This document shows positions 15,591-23,713 of a stretch of 64,000 nt of DNA, piece by piece. The notes beneath the pieces are model-generated. The model made no database searches. It had not been told where the DNA came from and saw nothing but the letters and a program-made list of their open reading frames with translations. The position numbers and the translations under genes are program-made. Source of the DNA: a virus; IMG/VR virus record IMGVR_UViG_3300027659_000031, positions 1 to 64,000 of that record. One strand, 5' to 3'. The number at the start of each line of letters is the position of its first letter. Position 1 is the stretch's first letter.

Positions 15591-16154
15591 ATGAAAACAG
15601 TTTTATTAACAATCTCGCTATTGTGCTCACTATTAGGATATTCCCAAAATGGAGGCCAATTTAATGAAAACAATGTTTTAAAAGTCGACTACGTAGGTTA
15701 TAACAATGGTAACCACATATTCAAGATCATTAATAAAATTAATTGTGTCTTGGGTGTTAAGATAGATAAAAACGGTGTTACTTCTTCTCAAACTATGACA
15801 GGTTTACAGGAAACAGTCATTGTAGTAACTGCACCACAAACCCCACAAATTACTATTAAAGCTAAGAGAGAATCAGGGGCTAATTGTAGACAAAATCCAG
15901 ATAATGGTTGGGTAGAATTACAATCTAGTATTGTACTTCCTATTAAGTTTGGAGGCATTACAGCAATTAAAGTTAGTTCTAATCTAATTAAACTTACTTT
16001 TGATGTAGAAGAAGATCACGCACTTAAAAGTTATGGTATAATGGTAAGTCCTGATGGTAAAAATTTTAAGCGGGTTAAAGTTCTATTTCCTAATGGAATA
16101 GTACCCTATGGTTCAACCAGTAGTAAAAAATATTCCGTACTAGTTAAATTCTAA
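15591..16154 (+). CDS. Secreted protein, unknown
   Basis: 187 residues from ATG 15591 (upstream in-frame codons lie inside the tmRNA). Signal peptide TVLLTISLLCSLLGYSQ with cleavage near Ser/Gln. The mature part is beta-rich, with one Cys pair (NCVLG, ANCRQ) and no family recognised. The C-terminus VKF is a typical exported Bacteroidetes ending. Confidence 0.65.
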   Translation: MKTVLLTISLLCSLLGYSQNGGQFNENNVLKVDYVGYNNGNHIFKIINKINCVLGVKIDKNGVTSSQTMTGLQETVIVVTAPQTPQITIKAKRESGANCRQNPDNGWVELQSSIVLPIKFGGITAIKVSSNLIKLTFDVEEDHALKSYGIMVSPDGKNFKRVKVLFPNGIVPYGSTSSKKYSVLVKF

Positions 16155-16157
16155 ATC

Positions 16158-16310
16158 ATGAAATATATCCTTTTATTCATTTTATTTTTAGTTTCTTGCA
16201 CTAAAGAAGAGCAAGTAAAACAAGAAATATCAAATCCGGTACTAATTCAAATTGAAGCCGTACATGTGGATGGAAATATAGAACTGTCTCCTATAGTTTT
16301 GGTAAGGTAA
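16158..16310 (+). CDS. Very small lipoprotein
   Basis: 50 residues. MKYILLFILFLVSC is a compact lipoprotein signal with lipobox LVSC, followed by TKEEQVKQ and a short tail. It starts 3 bp after the preceding secreted-protein gene. One of four lipoprotein genes in the first 16.3 kb. Confidence 0.6.
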   Translation: MKYILLFILFLVSCTKEEQVKQEISNPVLIQIEAVHVDGNIELSPIVLVR

Positions 16311-16362
16311 AGTGCAATTAGTATTGGCAGGATTTTTGATTTATATTTAAATAAATTGCACT
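16311..16362 (+). repeat. 9-bp inverted repeat
   Basis: AGTGCAATT (16311-16319) and its exact complement AATTGCACT (16354-16362) flank 34 bp containing an AT-rich run. It lies between the small lipoprotein stop and the next promoter, so it may be an operator, an RNA stem or a weak terminator. Confidence 0.5.
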
Positions 16363-16397
16363 CTAAAGATATATTGAAAAGGTAAAACAATATGTCT

Positions 16398-16405
16398 TAT
16401 ATTTG
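16398..16405 (+). promoter_or_regulatory. Promoter -7 box (TCTTATATTTG type)
   Basis: TATATTTG inside GTCTTATATTTGTATT, 20 bp before ATG 16426. It is likely the promoter for the 16426 gene and the downstream tRNA-like and tRNA block. Confidence 0.7.
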
Positions 16406-16425
16406 TATTAATCAATCAAACAGTT

Positions 16426-16644
16426 ATGATATATATAATTTGGATCATTAGCGTCATTTACTGTATAATTAAAATGTACAGATCCTACAATAAGAAAGAA
16501 ATAGATCCAGTTTACGCTACACCAGGTCTAGAGACCCTAGCAATCGTAGTAATGGCGCCAGTTCTAATGGCAGTAGATGCAACTCTTACATGGGTTCGTA
16601 AGTTCAAAGAGTATAGAGAAGAAAAACAAGATAAGATCTTTTAG
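16426..16644 (+). CDS. Small membrane protein with two hydrophobic segments
   Basis: 72 residues. An N-terminal helix (IIWIISVIYCIIKMY) and a second hydrophobic stretch (LAIVVMAPVLMAVDATL) enclose a basic loop. The C-terminus is strongly charged (KFKEYREEKQDK). Leader ATCAAACAGTTATG. Function unknown. Confidence 0.6.
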   Translation: MIYIIWIISVIYCIIKMYRSYNKKEIDPVYATPGLETLAIVVMAPVLMAVDATLTWVRKFKEYREEKQDKIF

Positions 16645-16649
16645 TTAAT

Positions 16650-16806
16650 TGTCAAGTGGTGAAAGGATATATCCACGGCATACACACCCTCTCGTCTCGA
16701 GGGCGCTGAATCTGAAAAAGGTAGACAGGATATGGGTTGACCACAAGCGCGCGCATTTTGTCCACTACCGAATCACAGCATGAAGGTTCGAATCCTTCCT
16801 TGACAG
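16650..16806 (+). ncRNA. tRNA-like RNA with expanded middle (157 nt)
   Basis: The ends form a perfect 7-bp acceptor stem (TGTCAAG 16650-16656, CTTGACA 16799-16805). A canonical T-arm GAAGG-TTCGAAT-CCTTC lies at 16782-16798 and the discriminator is G16806. U8 and a D-arm-like GTGAAAGG...CAC follow the 5' strand. About 100 nt then replace the usual anticodon arm, including CCCTC/GAGGG and GGTAG/CTACC stems. No anticodon arm with U33 can be assigned confidently. It may be a tRNA with an insertion, a decayed tRNA, or a dedicated tRNA-like small RNA. No group I intron core was seen. Confidence 0.55.
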
Positions 16807-16845
16807 CATAGTTACCGTTCTTTGACATATAAGGAGAAACAAAAC

Positions 16846-17124
16846 ATGGAAACATTATCATTCGTTTTAGGGATAGCGTTTATAGTGGTTATAGCTTTGA
16901 CTGTAGTTGCTACTTATGCTTTCGTTAAAGTAATAAAAATGCAAAAATCATTAGAAGAATTAATGAGAGACACTGATCAAAGATTAGCAGAAGTTTGGCA
17001 GGGTATATCTGAAGAGAATAGGCAGATTCATCAGAAAGTAGATCTTTTTGAAAAAGATATTTATTCTCAATTAGATTCAAGATTAGACAAATTAGAAACT
17101 AAATTAACAAACAATAAAAAATAA
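16846..17124 (+). CDS. Membrane-anchored coiled-coil protein
   Basis: 92 residues from ATG 16846. The start is set by AAGGAG 10 nt upstream, one of the few clear Shine-Dalgarno sequences in the window. One membrane helix (VLGIAFIVVIALTVVATYAFV) then a long charged heptad helix to the end. It resembles the 9547 and 50232 proteins in topology. It is translated right after the tRNA-like RNA. Confidence 0.65.
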   Translation: METLSFVLGIAFIVVIALTVVATYAFVKVIKMQKSLEELMRDTDQRLAEVWQGISEENRQIHQKVDLFEKDIYSQLDSRLDKLETKLTNNKK

Positions 17125-17135
17125 ATAAGTTAAAG

Positions 17136-17245
17136 AGCGGTAACTTAACTTCTGAACACAGTGAAGTCTAATAGGTTGATTGGAAACTAGGTTAGAAATG
17201 CCAATTATAAAAGCAGATGTCCACGCACCCATCTTCTGCTTTCCT
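17136..17245 (+). ncRNA. Structured spacer before tRNA-Ile
   Basis: Gene-free stretch holding ATTGG/CCAAT (17179-17183 with 17201-17205) and a strong stem AAAGCAGA/TCTGCTTT (17210-17217 with 17235-17242) around a 17-nt loop. It probably acts as a processing or termination signal for the tRNA transcript. An independent small RNA is possible. Confidence 0.4.
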
Positions 17246-17249
17246 AAAT

Positions 17250-17323
17250 AGTCGGGTAGCTTAGTTGGTTAAAGCGTTTGACTGATATTCAAAAGACCAC
17301 AGGTTCGAATCCTGTCCTGACTA
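17250..17323 (+). tRNA. tRNA-Ile (GAT)
   Basis: Cloverleaf with acceptor AGTCGGG/CCTGACT, D-arm TAGCTTAGTTGGTTAAAGC, anticodon stem TTTGA/TCAAA with loop CTGATAT (anticodon GAT), and T-arm ACAGG-TTCGAAT-CCTGT. The discriminator is A and CCA is not encoded. Its 3' half (ACAGGTTCGAATCCTGTCCT onward) is identical to that of the tRNA-like gene at 58656. Confidence 0.93.
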
Positions 17324-17338
17324 CAAAGCGGATAAAAT

Positions 17339-17374
17339 GTGCAGTAGCCGCAGAGAATCTAGATCTCACTGCAC
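17339..17374 (+). repeat. Hairpin between tRNA genes
   Basis: GTGCAGT (17339-17345) pairs perfectly with ACTGCAC (17368-17374), with extra GAGA/TCTC pairing inside. It lies in the 58-bp spacer between tRNA-Ile and tRNA-Leu and probably helps processing of the polycistronic tRNA. Confidence 0.5.
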
Positions 17375-17381
17375 TCTTATT

Positions 17382-17466
17382 GCCCCGGTGATGGAACTGG
17401 TAGACATGCAAGACTTAAAATCTTGTTCGCTGAAAGCGAGTACGGGTTCGATTCCCGTCTGGGGCA
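17382..17466 (+). tRNA. tRNA-Leu (TAA)
   Basis: Class II tRNA: acceptor GCCCCGG/CTGGGGC, D-arm TGATGGAACTGGTAGACA, anticodon arm CAAGA-CTTAAAA-TCTTG (anticodon TAA), long variable arm TTCGCTGAAAGCGAGT, and T-arm ACGGG-TTCGATT-CCCGT. CCA is not encoded. It matches an A/T-ending codon preference (TTA) of the phage. Confidence 0.95.
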
Positions 17467-17470
17467 CTTA

Positions 17471-17544
17471 GGACCTATAGCTCAGTTGGTTAGAGCATCT
17501 GACTCATAATCAGAGGGTCCCTGGTTCAAGTCCAGGTGGGTCCA
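17471..17544 (+). tRNA. tRNA with CAT anticodon (elongator Met, or Ile2)
   Basis: Acceptor GGACCTA/TGGGTCC, anticodon arm TCTGA-CTCATAA-TCAGA, T-arm CCTGG-TTCAAGT-CCAGG. The paired G1-C72 argues against an initiator. CAT could be elongator Met or a lysidine-modified Ile2, which the sequence cannot separate. It follows tRNA-Leu by 4 bp and ends 15 bp before the next CDS. Confidence 0.9.
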
Positions 17545-17559
17545 CTAAAAACGAATAAT

Positions 17560-17805
17560 ATGGAAAACAATCCAATTGAAAAATGCGTTATCTGTAAAAA
17601 AGATACCACTTATTATTTTAATGATCATATTGACATGAGATATGGTTATATTGAAGGAGCTGGTCAATTATGTAAACCTTGTTATGATACAGGAATAAAT
17701 CGTAGTCATATAGCAATTCCAGAAAACATAATATGTAAGACTCCTAATGATCAAGAGTTAGGTGGTAAAGTAAGAGATATCTATTGGCAACATAAACAAC
17801 AATAA
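17560..17805 (+). CDS. Small zinc-binding protein
   Basis: 81 residues from ATG 17560. CVICKK near the N-terminus and CKPCYD about 27 residues later give a Cys4 zinc-knuckle-like pair. No enzymatic motif. Begins directly after the tRNA cluster and heads a tightly coupled group of four genes. Confidence 0.6.
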   Translation: MENNPIEKCVICKKDTTYYFNDHIDMRYGYIEGAGQLCKPCYDTGINRSHIAIPENIICKTPNDQELGGKVRDIYWQHKQQ

Positions 17806-17806
17806 A

Positions 17807-18046
17807 ATGCAACAACAGAAACAAGTTAGGGTCAATATTCCGTTAGACAAGACAGCACCAATTTCTTGTGAAGAGTGTGGATGCTCTACATTTCAAGAAG
17901 CTTTGATGTTACGTAAGGTTAGTAAATTTTTAACTGGAGATGCGCAAGACGGTATTATGCCTATTGCTACATTTGTGTGTACAAAGTGTGGACATGTTAA
18001 CAAAGAGTTTTACCCTAAAGAATTAACTAAGAATGAGCAAGAATAA
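17807..18046 (+). CDS. Zinc-ribbon protein
   Basis: 79 residues. CEECGC and CTKCGH, about 36 residues apart, form a classic zinc ribbon. Similar short phage proteins are often nucleic-acid binding or RNA-polymerase associated. Starts 1 bp after the previous stop and overlaps the next gene by 14 bp. Confidence 0.65.
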   Translation: MQQQKQVRVNIPLDKTAPISCEECGCSTFQEALMLRKVSKFLTGDAQDGIMPIATFVCTKCGHVNKEFYPKELTKNEQE

Positions 18047-18299
18047 AGACATTTACGGAAAGATCATTGAATATAAAGATGAAAACAGCAGGATTATACT
18101 CAAAGCAGATTCTATTGTAGATTCTATTGTAGACAAGTTTATTGACCGTTCTAGAGTAGGCAAAGCAAAATATGGTACTACACTAGATCGTGAAGATTGG
18201 TCATTAGATCAATGGATTGAAGCCGCTATTGAAGAACATATGGATGCTATTCTGTACCTCCAGAAGATTAGGACCGTAATTGGAGGTAAAAATAACTAA
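18033..18299 (+). CDS. Phage all-alpha protein, MazG-like pattern
   Basis: 88 residues. RVGKAKYGTTLDREDWSLDQW followed by EEHMDAILYLQKI is a pattern common in small phage proteins. EEHMD resembles the ExxxD metal site of MazG-like NTP pyrophosphatases but is incomplete. Its stop shares one base with the start of the nuclease gene. Confidence 0.5.
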   Translation: MSKNKDIYGKIIEYKDENSRIILKADSIVDSIVDKFIDRSRVGKAKYGTTLDREDWSLDQWIEAAIEEHMDAILYLQKIRTVIGGKNN

Positions 18300-19204
18300 T
18301 GCCTAAACCTAAAATCAATATTAATTGGGCATATCAAAAGGCAGTATCCTATTCACAGTATTCTATATATAAGCAATGCCAATATCAATGGTATCTAAGT
18401 TATATTAAGAAGGAGTCTAGTTTTAAGCCGTCTATCTATTTGGTATATGGCACAGCAATGCACGAAACTATTCAGACGTACCTGCAAACAATGTATGATA
18501 AGTCTGTTAAAGCTGCTGATGAAATAGACATGAATAAGTTATTAGAGGATAGGATAGTAGCTACTTATAAAGAGAGTATAGGTGAAAATAAAAATCAACA
18601 TTTTAGCACTAAAGAAGAGTTAAAAGAGTTTTTATCTGATGGCCAACTTACATTAGACTGGTTTAAGAAAAATAGAGGTAAGTACTTTTCTAAAAAAAAT
18701 ACTGAGCTAGTTGGTATTGAGATACCTATTCTACAACCAGTATTAGAAGATATTCCTAATGTTCTTATGAATGGTTCTATTGACTTTATTATCTATGATA
18801 AGATATTAGAGAAGTATACTATCTATGACATAAAGACAAGCACAAAAGGATGGACTGATTATGAAAAGAAAGATCAGACTAAAATAAATCAGATCTTACT
18901 TTACAAAAGGTTTTATTCTAAAGTAATGAATGTTCCCGAGGATAAAGTTGACGTTATGTTCTTTATAGTAAAAAGAAAAGTGTTTAGTCATCCTGACTAT
19001 CCTTCATATAGAATACAAGAATTCATACCGGCTAATGGAAAAAGAAAAGTACAGGAAGCTATAGATGATCTCTCTACTTTTATACGAGAATGCTTTACTC
19101 CTAATGCTAAGTATAATGCAGACAGACTCTATATAAAGAACACTAGTAGTTGTAAGTTTTGTCCTTACGCAAACAAACCTGATCTTTGCGATAAAAAAGT
19201 TTAA
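18299..19204 (+). CDS. RecB/Cas4-like PD-(D/E)XK nuclease with Fe-S-type cysteines
   Basis: 301 residues. SQYSIYKQCQYQWYL and GTAMHETIQ at the N-terminus, GSIDFII then TIYDIKTS (the D...DxK core) at about 160-182, and a C-terminal CKFCPYANKPDLC. With the N-terminal Cys (KQCQ) this gives the four-cysteine iron-sulfur layout of AddB/Cas4 nucleases. It should be a 5'-3' exonuclease used in phage recombination or host DNA breakdown. No CRISPR genes or arrays surround it. Confidence 0.85.
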   Translation: MPKPKININWAYQKAVSYSQYSIYKQCQYQWYLSYIKKESSFKPSIYLVYGTAMHETIQTYLQTMYDKSVKAADEIDMNKLLEDRIVATYKESIGENKNQHFSTKEELKEFLSDGQLTLDWFKKNRGKYFSKKNTELVGIEIPILQPVLEDIPNVLMNGSIDFIIYDKILEKYTIYDIKTSTKGWTDYEKKDQTKINQILLYKRFYSKVMNVPEDKVDVMFFIVKRKVFSHPDYPSYRIQEFIPANGKRKVQEAIDDLSTFIRECFTPNAKYNADRLYIKNTSSCKFCPYANKPDLCDKKV

Positions 19205-19265
19205 AATATTTTTTTATTTACGTATTTATTTGTATATTCTGATATATTTATTATAAAATAGAAAT

Positions 19266-19484
19266 ATGCTAAATAAATCAAAGAGGGTTATAACATCGGT
19301 AAAAATACCACAAATTCTATACGAAGACTTTAAAGTAACATCTGTTAAAACAAAAATGGGACTACAAGATATTGTTGAAAGAGCAATGTTTATGTACCTT
19401 ACAAATACATCCTTTAGACAAGTTATTCACGAACAATACAATACACATTATACAGGATCTAGTTTAATTGACGCAATAAAATAA
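19266..19484 (+). CDS. Ribbon-helix-helix DNA-binding candidate
   Basis: 72 residues. KRVITSVKIPQILYEDFK (beta strand plus helix A) then TKMGLQDIVERAMFMYL (helix B) follows the Arc/MetJ pattern. It stands alone after a 61-bp AT-rich gap with promoter-like TATATTTA, immediately before the glycan operon, so it may regulate that operon. Confidence 0.6.
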   Translation: MLNKSKRVITSVKIPQILYEDFKVTSVKTKMGLQDIVERAMFMYLTNTSFRQVIHEQYNTHYTGSSLIDAIK

Positions 19485-19491
19485 GTTACAC

Positions 19492-20934
19492 ATGGTAAAT
19501 GGTTATATCCCTCAAGCACAAAGAAAAAAAATTTTATTTTTGTGCGATGATATTAGAATGACAAGCGGCATCTCTACAATGGCAAGAGAGATTGTTGTAG
19601 GAACAGCAGGAATATTTAACTGGATTAATTTAGGAGGTGCTATGAACCATCCTGAACAAGGTAAGAAGTTAGATATTTCACAAGACACAAATAAGGTTTT
19701 AGGCATTAATGATTCGTCTGTTTTTATTTATCCTATTAATGGATACGGTTCTCCTGAAGTAATTAGACAGTTATTAGAAATAGAAAAGCCTGATGCTATT
19801 CTTTTCTTTACAGATCCTAGATATTGGATCTGGCTATTTCAAATGGAAAATGAGATTAGAAAGAAAATCCCTATGATCTATCTTAATATTTGGGATGATC
19901 TTCCAGCACCTTTATACAATAAGCCGTACTACGAATCTTGTGATACTATCATGGCTATTTCTAAACAAACTCTTAATATTAATAGAATGGTATTAGGAGA
20001 TAAAGCTAAGGATAAGATCTTGAGTTATGTTCCTCATGGAATTAATGAGAGTATATTTTTCCCTATTACAGAATTCATGGCTAATCATAATGAAAGATTG
20101 GTTAATAAAAGAAAAGAGATCTTCGGAGACTTTAACCCTGAGTTTATAGTTTTCTATAATGCTAGAAATATTAGGCGTAAATCAACTTCTGATTTGATTG
20201 CTGCTTATTCTATATTCTGTGATAAAATAGGTGAAGAGAAAGCTAAGAAATGTGCTTTACTACTCCATACTCAGCCACTTGATGAAAATGGTACAGACTT
20301 ACCTGTTGTAAAGGACTTGCTGTGTGATCCATCTTATCAAAAGGTTTATTTTTCTGATGCAAGACTCACAGCAGAAGATGTAAATTTACTTTATAATATG
20401 TCAGATGTTACGGCTCTTATATCTTCTAACGAAGGATGGGGACTATCTTTGACAGAAGCTATGATGTCCGGAAAAATGATTATTGCAAATGTTACAGGCG
20501 GAATGCAAGATCAATTAAGGTTTGAAGATGAGACAGGCAAATGGATTGATTTTAACAATAAGTTCTGTTCTAATCATTATGGTACATATAAGAAACATGG
20601 AGAGTGGGGCATAGGAGTTTTCCCTAACAATATGAGTATTGTTGGATCTATTCCTACACCTTATATATTTGATGATAGATGCGACTTTAGAGATGTTGCA
20701 AATGCAATTCAAAATATATATGAACTTCCAGTAGAAGAAAGACAAACAAGAGGTTTAAAAGCTCGTAAATGGGTAACTTCAAATGAGTCTATGATGAGTG
20801 CTAGAATAATGTGCGAGAATGTTGTTTCTACAATAAACAAAACATTCGAGAAGTTCAAACCAAGAAAAAACTTTGAATTAATTAAAACAGAAAAATTAGG
20901 AAAGAAAAAAATTGTACACCCTTTAGTATATTAA
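19492..20934 (+). CDS. GT4-type glycosyltransferase
   Basis: 480 residues, GT-B fold. N-terminal RKKILFLCDDIRMTSGISTM is the usual acceptor-side Rossmann strand. Around 310-335, SSNEGWGLSLTEAMMSGKMI is the EGxGLxxxEA donor-nucleotide motif of GT4. First gene of the long glycan operon, transferring a nucleotide-sugar to an unknown acceptor. Two bases separate it from the next glycosyltransferase. Confidence 0.85.
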   Translation: MVNGYIPQAQRKKILFLCDDIRMTSGISTMAREIVVGTAGIFNWINLGGAMNHPEQGKKLDISQDTNKVLGINDSSVFIYPINGYGSPEVIRQLLEIEKPDAILFFTDPRYWIWLFQMENEIRKKIPMIYLNIWDDLPAPLYNKPYYESCDTIMAISKQTLNINRMVLGDKAKDKILSYVPHGINESIFFPITEFMANHNERLVNKRKEIFGDFNPEFIVFYNARNIRRKSTSDLIAAYSIFCDKIGEEKAKKCALLLHTQPLDENGTDLPVVKDLLCDPSYQKVYFSDARLTAEDVNLLYNMSDVTALISSNEGWGLSLTEAMMSGKMIIANVTGGMQDQLRFEDETGKWIDFNNKFCSNHYGTYKKHGEWGIGVFPNNMSIVGSIPTPYIFDDRCDFRDVANAIQNIYELPVEERQTRGLKARKWVTSNESMMSARIMCENVVSTINKTFEKFKPRKNFELIKTEKLGKKKIVHPLVY

Positions 20935-20935
20935 T

Positions 20936-22240
20936 ATGAAACAGTTTTGCGTTATATCATGTCCAATTGACACATATTCAGGTTATGGTGCTAGAGCTAG
21001 AGATCTTGTAAAGGCCATATACGAATTAAAGAAAGATGAGTGGGATATTAAAATTGCATCTCAAAGATGGGGAGTTACTCCTTGGGGATACATCAATGAT
21101 AATAAAGAAGAGTGGGAATGGTTATTTCCACTGATATTAACAAATCCTCAATTACAAAGACAACCTGATATTTGGATGCAGCTTACAGTTCCAAATGAAT
21201 TTCAACCAATAGGTAAGTATAATATAGGATTAACTGCTGGTATAGAAACTACTATTTGTGATCCTAGTTGGATTGAAGGAATTAATAGGATGGACACTAC
21301 ATTAGTATCTTCTCAACATGCCAAAGAAGTATTTCAAAAATCTGCATTTGAGAAAAGAGACCAACAAAATAATGTAGTAGAAGTAGTTAAACTAAATAAG
21401 CCGGTAGAAGTATTATTTGAAGGTGTAGATCTTAATAAATACTTTTTCATTCAAGATGAAGACTTAGAAGAAACAAATCTTGTTTTAGAGTTAGATGAAA
21501 TTAATGAAGAGTTTTGTTATTTGTTTGTAGGACATTGGTTGCAAGGTGAGATTGGTGAGGATAGAAAGAATATTGGGCTTATGATCAAAACATTCCTTGA
21601 GACATTCAAAGATAAAAAGAATAAGCCTGCATTAATTATAAAAACGTCTGGAGCTGGTGCATGTATAATGGACAGGGATGAAATGCTAAGAAAGATAGAT
21701 CAAGTAAGATCTACAGTTAGTGGCAACTTACCAAACATATACTTGCTTCATGGAGAATTAGATGATAAAGATATAAACAATCTTTATAACCATCCTAAAG
21801 TAAAAGCTATGTTTAACCTTACTAAAGGTGAAGGTTTTGGTAGGCCTATCTTAGAATTTACATTAGCAAAAAAACCAATCATAGTTTCAGGTTGGTCTGG
21901 ACACATGGACTTCTTGGATAAGGAATTTAATTGTCTATTGAATGGCGAGTTAAGAAACGTGCATCCATCTGCTCAAGTACAAAATATGATATTAGCAGAA
22001 TCACAATGGTTCAGTCCTGATATATCGCAAGCTAAACAATTCTTAGAAGAAGTTTATGAGAAATATAACAAATACCAAGAATTAGCTAAAAGACAATCTC
22101 ATTTGACTAGAACTAATTATTGTTTTGAAGAGATGAAAAAACTTGTTGGCCTGTACTTAGATAGAGTACCTAAACAAGTAGAAGTGCAACTTCCTAAATT
22201 AAAGAAAATAGAACTTCCTAAATTAAAAAAAGTAGACTAA
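20936..22240 (+). CDS. GT4-like glycosyltransferase
   Basis: 434 residues. N-terminal SGYGARARDLVKAIYE and C-terminal NLTKGEGFGRPILEFTLAKK match GT-B enzymes (EGFGRPxLE variant of the EGxGLxxxE motif). The extreme C-terminus carries a short duplicated PKLKKIELPKLKK tail. Shares its last base with the next ATG. Confidence 0.82.
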   Translation: MKQFCVISCPIDTYSGYGARARDLVKAIYELKKDEWDIKIASQRWGVTPWGYINDNKEEWEWLFPLILTNPQLQRQPDIWMQLTVPNEFQPIGKYNIGLTAGIETTICDPSWIEGINRMDTTLVSSQHAKEVFQKSAFEKRDQQNNVVEVVKLNKPVEVLFEGVDLNKYFFIQDEDLEETNLVLELDEINEEFCYLFVGHWLQGEIGEDRKNIGLMIKTFLETFKDKKNKPALIIKTSGAGACIMDRDEMLRKIDQVRSTVSGNLPNIYLLHGELDDKDINNLYNHPKVKAMFNLTKGEGFGRPILEFTLAKKPIIVSGWSGHMDFLDKEFNCLLNGELRNVHPSAQVQNMILAESQWFSPDISQAKQFLEEVYEKYNKYQELAKRQSHLTRTNYCFEEMKKLVGLYLDRVPKQVEVQLPKLKKIELPKLKKVD

Positions 22241-22641
22241 TGACATCTAGAGATTTTACAATCTGGCTTCGCGGATTCACAGAAGCTTGTAATGATTATA
22301 CTGCGACACCAAAACAATGGGATCGCATTAAGGAAGTGTTAGAAGATGTAGAAGATTATGATGACAATCCTGGAATAGATGTTGAAATAGATGGCTGGGG
22401 TTCAAGATGGTCATCTTCGCCATGTTATAATCCTAATTTGACTGTGCCACTGACTGGAACAATATCTGTATCAGGATCTGGCTCACCCATTATTACTACT
22501 GGTGGAACCGGAACCACCACTAATACTGTACGGAATGATAAGATGGGTTGTTGGCATTATACAAACTACCCTGAAGGGTTTGGATATTTTACAAATAGTA
22601 CAGCTGAATCTAAAAAAGAAAAACAACAACTCAATGACTGA
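22240..22641 (+). CDS. Phage protein with low-complexity Gly/Thr segment
   Basis: 133 residues. DFTIWLRGFTEACNDYTATP then QWDRIKEVLEDV is a pattern seen in small phage proteins. Gly/Ser/Thr-rich middle (SGSGSPIITTGGTGTTTNT). Not a sugar enzyme. Its presence shows that the glycan block is embedded in phage gene order rather than being a whole imported island. Confidence 0.55.
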   Translation: MTSRDFTIWLRGFTEACNDYTATPKQWDRIKEVLEDVEDYDDNPGIDVEIDGWGSRWSSSPCYNPNLTVPLTGTISVSGSGSPIITTGGTGTTTNTVRNDKMGCWHYTNYPEGFGYFTNSTAESKKEKQQLND

Positions 22642-23086
22642 TAATTTAATAACATGCCCAAAGTGTAGTGTAGCAGAATCTTGCTATGTATTACCTATTA
22701 ATGAGTTTCATAAGTCCTATGTTTGTTTTAACTGCGGTTTTCAAACAAATGATTTAATGCGTGAAGGTGAATTTGACTTTGAGGAGTATGAAAATGAAAT
22801 ACCTGAATTGTATAAAGAGATTAAGTATACAGATTCAGAAGGTAGAGTATGGTATCCGCATATTATTAATTTAGAAGGTAAAGGAACTGTATTTGCCAAT
22901 GGTTCATCAAAAGAAGATTGGCAATGGAGTGCAATTAAGTCTGTACTTCTAACAGAAGAAGAAAAAGAAAGTCTTAAGTTTAAAGGAAAATTATTTAAAT
23001 CAGATTCAAAGACCTTACAAAATTTTGGTATAGACTATTTTGCTGCCTGTGATTATATATCTTTTTTTGATATACAATTAAATTAA
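22634..23086 (+). CDS. Zinc-ribbon phage protein
   Basis: 150 residues from ATG 22634, overlapping the previous stop by 8 bp. N-terminal CPKCS...CFNCG zinc ribbon, followed by a WYPHIINLEGKGTVFANG segment found in phage proteins next to structural genes. Acidic middle. Function unknown. Confidence 0.6.
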   Translation: MTDNLITCPKCSVAESCYVLPINEFHKSYVCFNCGFQTNDLMREGEFDFEEYENEIPELYKEIKYTDSEGRVWYPHIINLEGKGTVFANGSSKEDWQWSAIKSVLLTEEEKESLKFKGKLFKSDSKTLQNFGIDYFAACDYISFFDIQLN

Positions 23087-23090
23087 TGTT

Positions 23091-23711
23091 ATGCCAACAA
23101 TTAGTTATGCAATTACAGCATGTAATGAACATGTTGAATTAGATAGGCTATTAGAAATTCTTACAGAATCTATAAGACCAGAAGATGAAATAGTTATTCA
23201 ATTAGATAAAACAGCAACAGTAGAAGTAAGATCTACTTGTTTTGATTTTGGTAGATCAAACTTAAGAGTCATTGAGTTTCCTTTAAATAATGACTTTGCA
23301 GCATTCAAAAATAATCTTAGTAGAGAGTGCCTTAAAGACTACATCTTCCAAATAGATGCAGACGAATATCCTAATCCAGATTTTATTGCTAACTTGGCAG
23401 ATATATTAGAATACAATCAAACAATTGATGTATTTTTAGTACCAAGGATTAATACAGTATCAGAATTAACTGAGCAGCATATTCAAAAATGGGGATGGAG
23501 AGTTAATGATAAAGGTTGGGTTAATTTCCCTGATTATCAATGGAGAATATGGAAAAATAAAGTAGGTATTCATTGGATAAATAAAGTCCATGAAAAACTG
23601 AATGGGTACAAAGAATTTTCACTACTTCCTCAATCTGAAGAATATTGTTTAATTCATCCAAAAGACATCGCAAGACAAGAAAGACAAAATCAATATTATA
23701 ATACAATTTAG
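23091..23711 (+). CDS. GT2 family glycosyltransferase
   Basis: 206 residues. TISYAITACNEHVELDRLLE is the GT2 start, QIDADEYP the DxD metal/nucleotide site, and the C-terminal WRIW...VHEKL matches small WaaE/KdtX-type GT2 enzymes. Short but apparently complete. Inverting transfer from a nucleotide sugar is expected. Confidence 0.85.
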   Translation: MPTISYAITACNEHVELDRLLEILTESIRPEDEIVIQLDKTATVEVRSTCFDFGRSNLRVIEFPLNNDFAAFKNNLSRECLKDYIFQIDADEYPNPDFIANLADILEYNQTIDVFLVPRINTVSELTEQHIQKWGWRVNDKGWVNFPDYQWRIWKNKVGIHWINKVHEKLNGYKEFSLLPQSEEYCLIHPKDIARQERQNQYYNTI

Positions 23712-23713
23712 TT

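Noticed and set aside
16650-16806. tRNA with a group I intron
   Set aside because: The excess of about 85 nt is too short, and no P, Q, R or S core elements were found.
18299-19204. CRISPR-Cas4 component
   Set aside because: No repeats with regular spacers and no cas1/cas2 genes were seen. RecB/Cas4-like nucleases occur alone in many phages.
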